From Clostridia bacterium (GTDB lineage Bacteria; Bacillota; Clostridia; Oscillospirales; CAG-272), in the NCBI GenBank assembly GCA_017631215.1, contig JAGBTR010000308.1, positions 1 to 5,165 of the forward strand: 5,165 nucleotides of DNA. Reading direction: 5' to 3'. A model generated the notes under the pieces. The model was not told the DNA's origin. It saw only the letters and a list, made by a program, of their open reading frames with translations, and searched no databases. The number at the start of each line of letters is the position of its first letter. Within the stretch, counting starts at the first letter, position 1. Below are positions 1 through 5,165 of the stretch, in pieces. The position numbers and the translations under genes were made by a program.

Positions 1-382
1 GATCCTTTTCGATGACCTTGACGGCGATCCCCTCGCGAAGCAGGATCTCGCACAGGTAGTGGGAGATGTCGCCGCCGCCCGCGAGGATCACGTTTTTGAC
101 CGAGTGGGATTCATAGCCGATCTTTTTGAAAAAGATGTTGGCGTTGCGCGGCGAGGCGATCAGGGAGATCACGTCCTTACCCGCGAAGATAAAATCACCG
201 TTGGCGATGAAGGCGTCGTCGTCGCGCTCGATGGTGCAGATCAGCACGTCGGGGCGAAGCTGCTTGGCCATTTCGCGCACAGACATACCCACAAGGGGGC
301 TTTTTTCGGGCAGACGGAATTTGATCAGCTCCACTCGGCCGCCCGCAAAGGTGTCAATTTTGATGGCTGAGGGGAAGCGCAG
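1..382 (-). other. trkA: TrkA (potassium uptake regulator) segment within the fused frame: first RCK_C domain and start of second RCK_N
   Basis: TrkA is the cytoplasmic NAD-binding gating subunit of Trk/Ktr potassium transporters; clostridial forms of about 450 residues are built RCK_N, RCK_C, RCK_N, RCK_C. In fused-frame numbering, 537-555 (RFPSAIKIDTFAGGRVEL) is the linker into the first RCK_C. The RCK_C region at about 545-615 contains SPLVGMSVREM and ends in DVISLIASP. FFKKIG follows, then a second nucleotide-binding start NVILAGGG (three glycines at 637-639) and KVIEKD at the edge. The whole first RCK_N domain, about 130 residues, is absent, and no start codon with a ribosome binding site separates it from recN. 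Codon use and GC look like the neighbouring genes, so it probably comes from the same or a related genome. RCK_C domains of several Firmicutes K+ regulators bind c-di-AMP; nothing visible here proves that for this one. Confidence 0.85.
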
Positions 383-1987
383 AATGCGTGCGATCTCCTC
401 TACACGCCCCTCGCCGTCGAGCGCCTCGATGCGCGTCTCCATACGCCCGTCCACCTCATGCTTGGAGATGAACAGATGCGTGTCGGCAAGCGACGCGATC
501 TGCGCCGCGTGCGTGATACAAATGACCTGCACCGCACGCCCCATCTGGCATAGGCGAATACCCACCTTGCGCGAGGTCTTGCCCGAGATACCCGTATCGA
601 CCTCGTCAAATACGACCGTACCCACGCCGTCGCGGTCGTTGAGTACGCTCTTGATGGCCAGCATCAAGCGAGAAAGCTCACCGCCCGACGCGATCTTGAT
701 CATAGGAAGGAGCGGCTCGCCCGGGTTGGTCGCGATCAAAAACTCGATATCATCACGCCCCGTCGGCAGAAAATCAACCGTCGGTTGAATCGAGACGGCA
801 AAGCGCACCTTGGGCATATCCAAAAACGCAAGCTCGGCGCGAATGCGCTCGGTGATGCTGTCCGCCACCGCACGCCGCCGCTCGGTCAGCGCATCGGCAA
901 GACGGCGGCACTCGGCACGCAACGCCTCGCGCTGTCGGGTCAACTCACCCGCACGCTCCTCCGAATGCTCCAGCGTCTCCAGCTGTGCAGCCGCCCGCTC
1001 GCGGAAGGCAAGGATGTCCTCGACCGTCTGCCCGTACTTGCGTTGCAAGCGCGAGATGGCATCCAAGCGCCCCTCGATGGCATCCAGCCGCGCCGTCGGG
1101 TCGCCCACGTCGCCGTCCGACCACGCGCGCACCTCCTCAGCCATATCTCTGACCTGATACATCATATCATCCAGCCGATCGGCCATCGCCGCCGCATCGG
1201 GAATCACGTCCGAAACACGGCGCAGCGCCTCGCTGCCCCGCCCCAGCAGATACGAAACGGACGCGCTTTTTTCGCGGCTGTCCAGCACCTGCGAGGCAAA
1301 GGTCACGTATTTCTCAATTTTCTCAATATTGCGAAGCCGCTCGCGCTCACGCTCAAGCGCCTCGATCTCGCCCGCCTTGAGCTTGATGGCATCAATATCC
1401 TTGACCTGATAGTCCAGCATCTCACGCAGACGAAGCTGCTCGGCATCGCTTTTGTTCAGCTCCGCCAGCTCGTGCTCACAGCTGCACAGCCGCTCGTAAG
1501 CGGCGCGGTAGACAGCGAGCCCGTCGGCGTGATCGCCCATCGCGTCCAAAATCTGCAAATGCGACGACCGCTGAAGCAGCCGCTGATTGTCATTTTGTCC
1601 GTGAATGTTGAGCAGCACCTTGCCCACCTCGCGGGCAAGCGTTGCCGTAATGGGCAAGCCACCCAGCCGCATCGTGCTTTTGCCGTCCTGATGCAGCACG
1701 CGCTGAAGCAGCAGCGTGCCGTCCTCGTCGGGCGCGTAGCCCAGCTCGGAGAGCGCCTCGATGCACTCACGCGACAAGCTATCAAAGACCGCACTGACCA
1801 CCGCACGCGCCTCGCCCGTACGAATGATGTCGCGGTTGAACTTGCCGCCGAGCAAAAGCCCGACGCTGTCGATGAGGATCGACTTGCCCGCGCCCGTCTC
1901 GCCCGTCAGCACGGTGAGCCCCGCATCGAATGAGATATCGATGCTTTTGATCACCGCAATATTCTCAATGTGCAGCGTGCGTAGCAT
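1..1987 (-). CDS. recN: RecN DNA repair ATPase fused in frame to an internal piece of TrkA; 3' end runs off the window
   Basis: RecN is a cytoplasmic SMC-like ATPase that acts early in double-strand break repair. The ATG at 1987 follows a strong GGAGGTGA site, and 662 codons are open to the window edge. Residues 1-530 look like ordinary RecN: Walker A GETGAGKS at 29-36, the family motif HGQND at 129-133, a charged coiled-coil stretch at about 155-390, ABC signature SGGELSR at 434-440, Walker B with D461 and E462 in VFDEVDTGISG, and the H-loop histidine H493 in CITHAAQ. RecN normally ends about 25-30 residues after the point reached here. Instead, after RVEEIARIL (to 536), the frame continues as RFPSAIKIDTFAGGRVEL and onward, which is TrkA sequence. 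I checked the codon phase at several points on both sides and it is the same. The RecN identity is very secure; whether the fusion is natural is not. Gap to the upstream nitroreductase is 21 nt, so it is probably co-transcribed. Confidence 0.93.
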   Translation of the reverse strand, partial: MLRTLHIENIAVIKSIDISFDAGLTVLTGETGAGKSILIDSVGLLLGGKFNRDIIRTGEARAVVSAVFDSLSRECIEALSELGYAPDEDGTLLLQRVLHQDGKSTMRLGGLPITATLAREVGKVLLNIHGQNDNQRLLQRSSHLQILDAMGDHADGLAVYRAAYERLCSCEHELAELNKSDAEQLRLREMLDYQVKDIDAIKLKAGEIEALERERERLRNIEKIEKYVTFASQVLDSREKSASVSYLLGRGSEALRRVSDVIPDAAAMADRLDDMMYQVRDMAEEVRAWSDGDVGDPTARLDAIEGRLDAISRLQRKYGQTVEDILAFRERAAAQLETLEHSEERAGELTRQREALRAECRRLADALTERRRAVADSITERIRAELAFLDMPKVRFAVSIQPTVDFLPTGRDDIEFLIATNPGEPLLPMIKIASGGELSRLMLAIKSVLNDRDGVGTVVFDEVDTGISGKTSRKVGIRLCQMGRAVQVICITHAAQIASLADTHLFISKHEVDGRMETRIEALDGEGRVEEIARILRFPSAIKIDTFAGGRVELIKFRLPEKSPLVGMSVREMAKQLRPDVLICTIERDDDAFIANGDFIFAGKDVISLIASPRNANIFFKKIGYESHSVKNVILAGGGDISHYLCEILLREGIAVKVIEKD
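377..397 (-). other. RecN/TrkA junction with probable microhomology
   Basis: Fused-frame residues 531-537 read EIARILR. RecN proteins often have EEIARIL followed by glycine-rich sequence and a last helix; TrkA proteins often have EIARILRFPSA. The peptide therefore fits both parents, and the exact crossover cannot be placed more finely than these roughly 20 nt. The change happens with no frameshift, stop or foreign insertion. This is what a join at a short shared sequence looks like, whether made by an assembler, by template switching or by recombination in the cell. The parental loci are not in the window, so the extent of shared sequence is inferred. Confidence 0.75.
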
Positions 1988-1991
1988 CGCG

Positions 1992-1999
1992 TCACCTCC
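1992..1999 (-). promoter_or_regulatory. Ribosome binding site of recN
   Basis: GGAGGTGA lies 4 nt before the ATG at 1987, an almost perfect anti-16S match. It fixes the recN start and occupies most of the 21-nt gap after the nitroreductase TAA. Confidence 0.8.
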
Positions 2000-2008
2000 A
2001 AAAAATCG

Positions 2009-2752
2009 TTACTTCTCTGCCTTCTCCATACCGAAGTCGCGCAGATATGTTGCGACCGATCGCGTCATCTCACGCGAAAAGTCGGAATTGTATTTGCGCT
2101 CGCAAAAAGCGCGCATCCACGTCTCATAGCCGCGCGCAGCCGTGCGGGGCGACCACATCTGCTCGAGCTCGTCCGCATCCATCTCGCGGTAGGCGTTTTC
2201 GTGGACGACGTGGTGCAGCGGTACACGCTCGGGCTTCTGACGAGTCATCTGCTGCTCGGTCGGGTAACCAAACACCAGCATCGCCGCAGGAAAGACGTAA
2301 TCGGGCAAGCCGAGAAGCTCGCGCTGTGCCTCGCAGTTTTCCATAATATCACCGATATAGCACGACCCGATGCCAAGACTCCACGCCGCACACACCGCAT
2401 TCTGAGCGGCGATGTTGGCGTCACTCACCGCCAGCAAGAGATCTCCCACGCCGGGGGCTCTTGTCTCGCAGCCGCAGGCAAGATACGCATCGTACCACTT
2501 TTTGCAATCGGCGCAAAAGATAAGCACCAGCTTCGCATCCGCGATGAAGGGCTGATCGTCGCACGTCTTGACCAGCTTTTGCTTGAGTGCCTCATCCGTC
2601 ACGTCGATGATGGTGTAAAGCTGCTGATTGCCCGCCGTCGGGGCTTCGGTCGCCGCCGTCAGAATGGCGGTCTTATCCTCTGCCGAGATGGGGCGGTCGG
2701 TAAATGCGCGAACCGACTTGCGCTCGATCATCTGTTGAATCATATCGTTCAT
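2009..2752 (-). CDS. FMN-dependent nitroreductase family oxidoreductase (NfsA/FRP-like)
   Basis: The 247-residue protein belongs to the nitroreductase fold: soluble FMN enzymes that use NAD(P)H to reduce nitro compounds, quinones or flavins. The FMN-phosphate motif RKSVRAF is at 11-17, APTAGNQQ at 37-44, the core helix DANIAAQN at 111-118 and the flavin-site loop GIGSCYIGD at 127-135. RVPLHHVVHENAY at 176-188 resembles the NfsA-type C-terminal extension. Nine or so cysteines are scattered through it, with a CxxC at 80-83 and a CxC at 93-95. The physiological substrate cannot be told from sequence. Its ATG overlaps the argR TGA in ATGA, and GAGGAG inside argR is its ribosome binding site, so translation is probably coupled to argR. 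It sits between argR and recN, which are usually adjacent in Clostridia, so it looks like a lineage-specific insertion. No signal peptide or membrane segment is seen. Confidence 0.88.
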   Translation of the reverse strand: MNDMIQQMIERKSVRAFTDRPISAEDKTAILTAATEAPTAGNQQLYTIIDVTDEALKQKLVKTCDDQPFIADAKLVLIFCADCKKWYDAYLACGCETRAPGVGDLLLAVSDANIAAQNAVCAAWSLGIGSCYIGDIMENCEAQRELLGLPDYVFPAAMLVFGYPTEQQMTRQKPERVPLHHVVHENAYREMDADELEQMWSPRTAARGYETWMRAFCERKYNSDFSREMTRSVATYLRDFGMEKAEK

Positions 2753-3213
2753 ACGTTCTTCTCCTCGATAAAGCTCGCGAGAAGGCGCGACTCCTCGGTG
2801 CTTCGGGTGACCACGATGATGGTATCATCACCCGCGACCGTGCCCAGCATCATATCGTGATAGGCGTGATCCAGTACGACCGCCACCGCCGACGCCATTC
2901 CAGCCGCCGTCTTGATGACGACGTTGTTCATCGAATAGGCAACCGAAACGATCGAATCGCCGTAGGTCTTGTGATAGGAGGGAGCCTGCGTTGCCGAGGC
3001 GGTATTGCTCGGCTCCTTTCGAGGCAGGACGTAGCAATAATTGCCGCTTTCCGTGAGTACCTTGACCAGCTTGAGCGCGCGGATATCACGCGAAACGGTC
3101 GCCTGCGTGGCGTTGTAACCCTCCTCGCGAAGACGGGCGATCAGCTCGTCCTGCGTGCTAACGGGATAGGTCGCGATCAATTCGAGAATCTTTTCCTGAC
3201 GGTTCTGCTTCAT
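2749..3213 (-). CDS. argR: Arginine repressor ArgR
   Basis: ArgR (AhrC in Bacillus) is a hexameric, arginine-sensing DNA-binding protein that represses arginine synthesis and can activate catabolism. The 154-residue length is normal. The N-terminal winged helix covers about 1-65, with the recognition region QATVSRDIRALKL at 37-49. A polar linker runs from about 65 to 82. The C-terminal arginine-binding and oligomerisation domain holds GMASAVAVVLD at 105-115 and GTVAGDDTI at 124-132, whose paired aspartates contact arginine in the family. The start follows AAAGGAAA about 12 nt upstream. It lies 28 nt after nadK and overlaps the nitroreductase start by 4 nt. No convincing ARG box is visible in front of it, so autoregulation is not supported here. 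Confidence 0.96.
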   Translation of the reverse strand: MKQNRQEKILELIATYPVSTQDELIARLREEGYNATQATVSRDIRALKLVKVLTESGNYCYVLPRKEPSNTASATQAPSYHKTYGDSIVSVAYSMNNVVIKTAAGMASAVAVVLDHAYHDMMLGTVAGDDTIIVVTRSTEESRLLASFIEEKNV

Positions 3214-3235
3214 ATCGGGTACTATTTCCTTTCAG

Positions 3236-3251
3236 CCGTGTTCATTCACGG
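3236..3251. repeat. Small inverted repeat at the nadK-argR boundary
   Basis: CCGTG and CACGG form a perfect 5-bp inverted repeat around the 6-nt loop ttcatt, overlapping the nadK stop codon. No T-tract follows on the minus strand, so it is not an intrinsic terminator. It may be a minor RNA hairpin or chance. Confidence 0.3.
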
Positions 3252-4114
3252 TTCATTTTGACGCGAAGCTTACGGTAAAAGCTGTATTTTTTCAGGCGAA
3301 TGAGTGTCGTCTCCATCGATGAGCGCGTAATGCGGACAACGTTGCCGCGATACAGCTCGTAGTTGATGCGACCGTCCACGATGACGTTGAGCATCTTCTC
3401 ACGCTGGCAGGTGTTCTTGATCTCAAGCACCGCGCTGTCGGGAAAGACGAGCGGACGTGCCGAGAGCGAATGCGAGCAAATGGGCGTCACGCACAGACAG
3501 TTGATACGCGGGTCAGCAATGGCACCTCCCGCCGACATCGAATAGGCCGTCGAGCCCGTTGGGGTTGCCACGATCAGACCGTCAGCGTGGTAGTTGGCGA
3601 TCAGCTCACCGCCCTCGCTCATCTCCAGGTCGATGATGCGCGATGCGGCGCCGCGGATGACCGCCTCGTTGAGCGCAAAGGACGCAATGCGCGTCTTTTC
3701 CCCGTCCAAGATCTCAACACTGATCATCGAGCGCTTTTCCTCGGTATATTCCCCGTTGAAGAGTCCGTCAAGCATATCCAGCTCGTCCAGCTCCAGCTCG
3801 GCCATATAGCCGAGGTGACCGAGGTTGATGCCGAGGATGGGAATCTTACGCATCGCCGCACGGCGCGAGGCCTCGAGAATGGTGCCATCGCCACCGAGAA
3901 TGATCAGCAGCTCCGCCTGAGCGTACAGCTCATCCTGCGACACGAAGGTCAGCTCCAGCTTGCCCTTGGCAAAGCGATGGCGCGCGATCTTCTCGCGGTT
4001 GAACGAGGCAGTCAGTACCTCACAGCCGTACTCCTTGAGCCTTTGGGTCACCGCAATGGCCGCACTGACCTTGTCAGCAATGTTAAAATTGGTAATGAGT
4101 GCGATTTTTTTCAT
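3242..4114 (-). CDS. nadK: NAD kinase (ATP/polyphosphate NAD kinase)
   Basis: NAD kinase phosphorylates the adenosine ribose of NAD+ to make NADP+ and is the cell's only route to NADP. The 290-residue length is typical. The catalytic GGDGT is at 74-78, followed by the conserved INLGHLGYM at 96-104. ALNE at 147-150 contributes to NAD binding, and the glycine-rich core DGLIVATPTGSTAYSMSAGG is at 178-197. TPICSHSLSARPLV at 210-223 matches the family, but serine 214 stands where proline is usual. The C-terminus ends in FYRKLRVKM, a normal family ending. The ATG at 4114 has only a weak purine-rich site (GGAAAGTGAG, about 10 nt or more upstream), but the protein begins MKKIALI as expected. It is 72 nt downstream of tlyA and 28 nt before argR, matching the conserved clostridial order. 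Confidence 0.96.
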   Translation of the reverse strand: MKKIALITNFNIADKVSAAIAVTQRLKEYGCEVLTASFNREKIARHRFAKGKLELTFVSQDELYAQAELLIILGGDGTILEASRRAAMRKIPILGINLGHLGYMAELELDELDMLDGLFNGEYTEEKRSMISVEILDGEKTRIASFALNEAVIRGAASRIIDLEMSEGGELIANYHADGLIVATPTGSTAYSMSAGGAIADPRINCLCVTPICSHSLSARPLVFPDSAVLEIKNTCQREKMLNVIVDGRINYELYRGNVVRITRSSMETTLIRLKKYSFYRKLRVKMNRE

Positions 4115-4163
4115 TCGTATGCAGTCTCACTTTCCGCGATGCTTCGCGTGTTTTCTATGGTTT

Positions 4164-4183
4164 GACGGTCAAAATCAACCGTC
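4164..4183 (+). terminator. Stem-loop after tlyA; terminator-like only when read on the plus strand
   Basis: GACGGT and ACCGTC form a 6-bp stem around an 8-nt loop. On the plus strand it is followed by GGTTTATTTTTT, as in an intrinsic terminator. On the minus strand, the direction of all genes here, no T-tract follows, so it should not stop tlyA-nadK readthrough. It could stop antisense transcription or act as a processing or stability hairpin just past the tlyA stop. The rest of the 72-nt gap shows no convincing promoter. Confidence 0.35.
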
Positions 4184-4186
4184 GGT

Positions 4187-5002
4187 TTATTTTTTAAAAA
4201 GATTTGAGGGTAACTGTGCCAGCAGCGCTTGTGCATCGGTCTGCGCCTGCGCCGAATCGGACAGCACAAAATAGCCGAGGTATTCCACGTTGCCGTCGCC
4301 GCCTTCAATGGGAGAGCGGATCACAGCCTGCGGCGAAAGTCCGACGAGCGCCGCGCCCGTCAGCACACGCTCGATCGCCGTGCGCCGCCATTTGTCCTCA
4401 CGTACAATACCGCCCTTGCCTAAGCCCTGACGCCCGACCTCAAATTGAGGCTTAATGAGCGTCACCACGCGTCCGTCCGCCTTCAGCAGCGACGGCAGCA
4501 CTGGCAAAATGCACGTCTGCGAGATAAACGACACGTCCATCACCGCAACGTCTGCCCCGCCGTTTGCGGTAAAATTCTCATCCAGCATCGCCGCGTCCAG
4601 ATAACGCGCGTTGCATTTTTCAATATTGACCACGCGGCTGTCCTCTCGCAACGATGCCGCGAGCTGCCCCGAGCCCGAGTCGATCGCGTAGACACGCGCC
4701 GCCCCGCGCCGCAAAAGGCAATCGGTAAAGCCGCCCGTCGAGGCGCCGATATCCAGCGCCCACCCGTCCGTAACATCAAGACCGAAGGCATCGAGTGCCG
4801 CCTCCAGCTTACAGCCGCCTCGCCCCACATAGGGGATATCCTGACCGACCTCTAACGTATGCTCTGCGGACTCGTCCACATCCTCGCTCGGTCGGCGGAC
4901 GGTCTTGCCGTCCAAGGCTACCAGCCCCGCCGCAATGAGATTCTGCGCGCGCGTGCGGCTGTCGGCATAGCCGTTTTGTGTCAGATATACGTCGATACGC
5001 AC
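4187..5002 (-). CDS. tlyA: TlyA family S4-domain rRNA 2'-O-ribose methyltransferase (hemolysin A-like)
   Basis: TlyA methylates ribose 2'-hydroxyls of 16S (and in some species 23S) rRNA using SAM; the old name hemolysin comes from early phenotypes. I place the start at GTG 5002, giving 271 residues, because GAGGAGG lies 6 nt upstream and the protein then begins with RIDVYLTQNGYADSRTRAQ, the usual N-terminus. The frame extends to a TTG at 5062, but those 20 extra residues are charged, unlike the family and lack a ribosome binding site. From GTG, an S4 RNA-binding domain covers about 1-60, then PYVGRGGCKLE, SAM motif I ALDIGASTGG at 82-91, MDVSFIS with D156, LIKPQFE with K184, and GGDGNVEYL with E240. 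With K65 these match the K-D-K-E catalytic tetrad known for mycobacterial TlyA. A 24-residue alanine/glutamine-rich tail follows the fold. Confidence 0.95.
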   Translation of the reverse strand: MRIDVYLTQNGYADSRTRAQNLIAAGLVALDGKTVRRPSEDVDESAEHTLEVGQDIPYVGRGGCKLEAALDAFGLDVTDGWALDIGASTGGFTDCLLRRGAARVYAIDSGSGQLAASLREDSRVVNIEKCNARYLDAAMLDENFTANGGADVAVMDVSFISQTCILPVLPSLLKADGRVVTLIKPQFEVGRQGLGKGGIVREDKWRRTAIERVLTGAALVGLSPQAVIRSPIEGGDGNVEYLGYFVLSDSAQAQTDAQALLAQLPSNLFKK

Positions 5003-5008
5003 CTCGCG

Positions 5009-5015
5009 CCTCCTC
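5009..5015 (-). promoter_or_regulatory. Ribosome binding site deciding the tlyA GTG start
   Basis: GAGGAGG with 6-nt spacing to GTG 5002. It is the strongest such site in the region and favours the GTG over the upstream TTG at 5062. Confidence 0.8.
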
Positions 5016-5018
5016 TCT

Positions 5019-5064
5019 GTGCAATTGCACCGTTTTTTCAACGGATGGTTGATAGATATCAACC
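5019..5064. repeat. Three consecutive inverted repeats in the tlyA leader
   Basis: Three dyads fill the 69-nt gap between the probable ispA stop and the tlyA ribosome binding site. The first, at 5019-5030, is a perfect 12-bp palindrome GTGCAATTGCAC. The second, at 5030-5044, is CCGTT and AACGG around a 5-nt loop. The third, at 5047-5064, is GGTTGAT and ATCAACC around a 4-nt loop. None ends in a minus-strand T-tract. They could be a protein operator, RNA hairpins affecting tlyA translation, or mRNA processing structures. I do not recognise a known regulator's site. Confidence 0.45.
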
Positions 5065-5071
5065 TGACGGA

Positions 5072-5165
5072 TCAGTATGCCCGCGCAGCAAGATAACGCG
5101 CCAGCGCACGCAGCACGCCGTCCGCATCGAAGGGACGTACGGCCTCGCACGCCTCATCGGTCAGC
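5072..5165 (-). CDS. ispA: C-terminal end of a probable farnesyl/geranyl diphosphate synthase (IspA); 5' part outside the window
   Basis: An open frame enters from the window edge and ends at TGA (5074-5072), giving 30 visible residues that end LRALARYLAARAY. Polyprenyl synthases of the IspA type often end in a similar helix with the pattern L..LA.Y...R. In Clostridia the gene before tlyA is commonly ispA or dxs, and this tail fits ispA better. IspA condenses isopentenyl and dimethylallyl diphosphates to farnesyl diphosphate, feeding undecaprenol and quinone synthesis. The catalytic DDxxD motifs would lie outside the window, so the call rests on the C-terminal pattern and gene order alone. 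Confidence 0.55.
   Translation of the reverse strand, partial: LTDEACEAVRPFDADGVLRALARYLAARAY

Noticed and set aside
126..788. Plus-strand open frame of 220 codons opposite the recN/trkA junction
   Set aside because: Low-complexity Ser/Arg/Pro-rich translation typical of a shadow frame; the opposite strand encodes recognised RecN and TrkA motifs.
1021..1100. Short near-repeat in recN encoding RLDAI twice
   Set aside because: This is local coiled-coil heptad similarity within RecN, not a DNA repeat element.
785..1933. Long plus-strand open frame of 382 codons opposite recN
   Set aside because: It lies wholly antisense to the well-supported recN frame, its translation has no recognisable domain, and stop-free antisense frames are expected in GC-rich coding DNA.
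2201..2860. Plus-strand open frame of 219 codons over the nitroreductase and argR
   Set aside because: Antisense to two recognised genes, no family resemblance, no ribosome binding site advantage.
3236..3255. Possible ARG box before argR (GTGAATGAACACG)
   Set aside because: Only one half resembles the TGAAT half-site; the other half does not match, so it is not a credible ArgR operator.
3470..4165. Plus-strand open frame of 231 codons opposite nadK
   Set aside because: Shadow of the NAD kinase gene; no recognisable protein features.
4115..4186. Possible promoter for nadK (TTGATT then TAGAAA)
   Set aside because: Spacing and both hexamers are poor, and the boxes overlap the stem-loop; not enough to call.
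5003..5062. TTG start at 5062 giving a 291-residue TlyA
   Set aside because: No ribosome binding site before it, and the added residues are translated from the inverted-repeat leader and do not match TlyA N-termini.
4809..5150. Minus-strand 113-codon frame across the ispA-tlyA boundary
   Set aside because: Out of frame with tlyA, Arg/Cys/Gly-rich shadow translation; the ispA tail and tlyA frames explain the region.

Overview
This GC-rich window (roughly 60% GC by eye) carries a tightly packed, entirely minus-strand gene block. Its order is typical of Clostridia and other Firmicutes: the end of a probable ispA, then tlyA, nadK, argR and recN. The genes suggest an anaerobic clostridial lineage with high GC, plausibly from a metagenome. 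The lineage is inferred from gene order and protein style only; there is no rRNA or other marker here.

In transcription order (high to low coordinates) the layout is: (1) 5165-5072, the last 30 codons of a probable farnesyl diphosphate synthase (ispA); (2) 5071-5003, a 69-nt leader holding three back-to-back inverted repeats and a strong ribosome binding site; (3) 5002-4187, tlyA, an S4-domain rRNA 2'-O-methyltransferase with a GTG start; (4) 4186-4115, a 72-nt gap with a stem-loop; (5) 4114-3242, NAD kinase; (6) 3213-2749, arginine repressor ArgR; (7) 2752-2009, an FMN nitroreductase overlapping argR by 4 nt; (8) 1987-1, an open reading frame that starts as a normal RecN and runs off the window edge as TrkA.

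The outstanding feature is at the low-coordinate end. RecN is complete through Walker A, coiled coil, ABC signature, Walker B and the H-loop region. At about residue 531-537 (positions ~397-377) the same reading frame changes, without a stop or frameshift, into the middle of a TrkA potassium-uptake regulator. It enters just before the first RCK_C domain and runs into the second RCK_N domain. The junction lies on the peptide EIARIL, which suits both families, so a short shared sequence probably seeded the join. An assembly chimera or a microhomology-mediated rearrangement is the most economical explanation; a real RecN-RCK fusion protein would be new and needs read-level proof.

The remaining genes form a probable operon: short gaps, one ATGA overlap and no minus-strand terminator between genes. 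The functions are isoprenoid synthesis, ribosome methylation, NADP supply, arginine-responsive repression, flavin-dependent reduction and DNA break repair. The set is conserved by position more than by a shared pathway. The nitroreductase between argR and recN is the accessory insertion.
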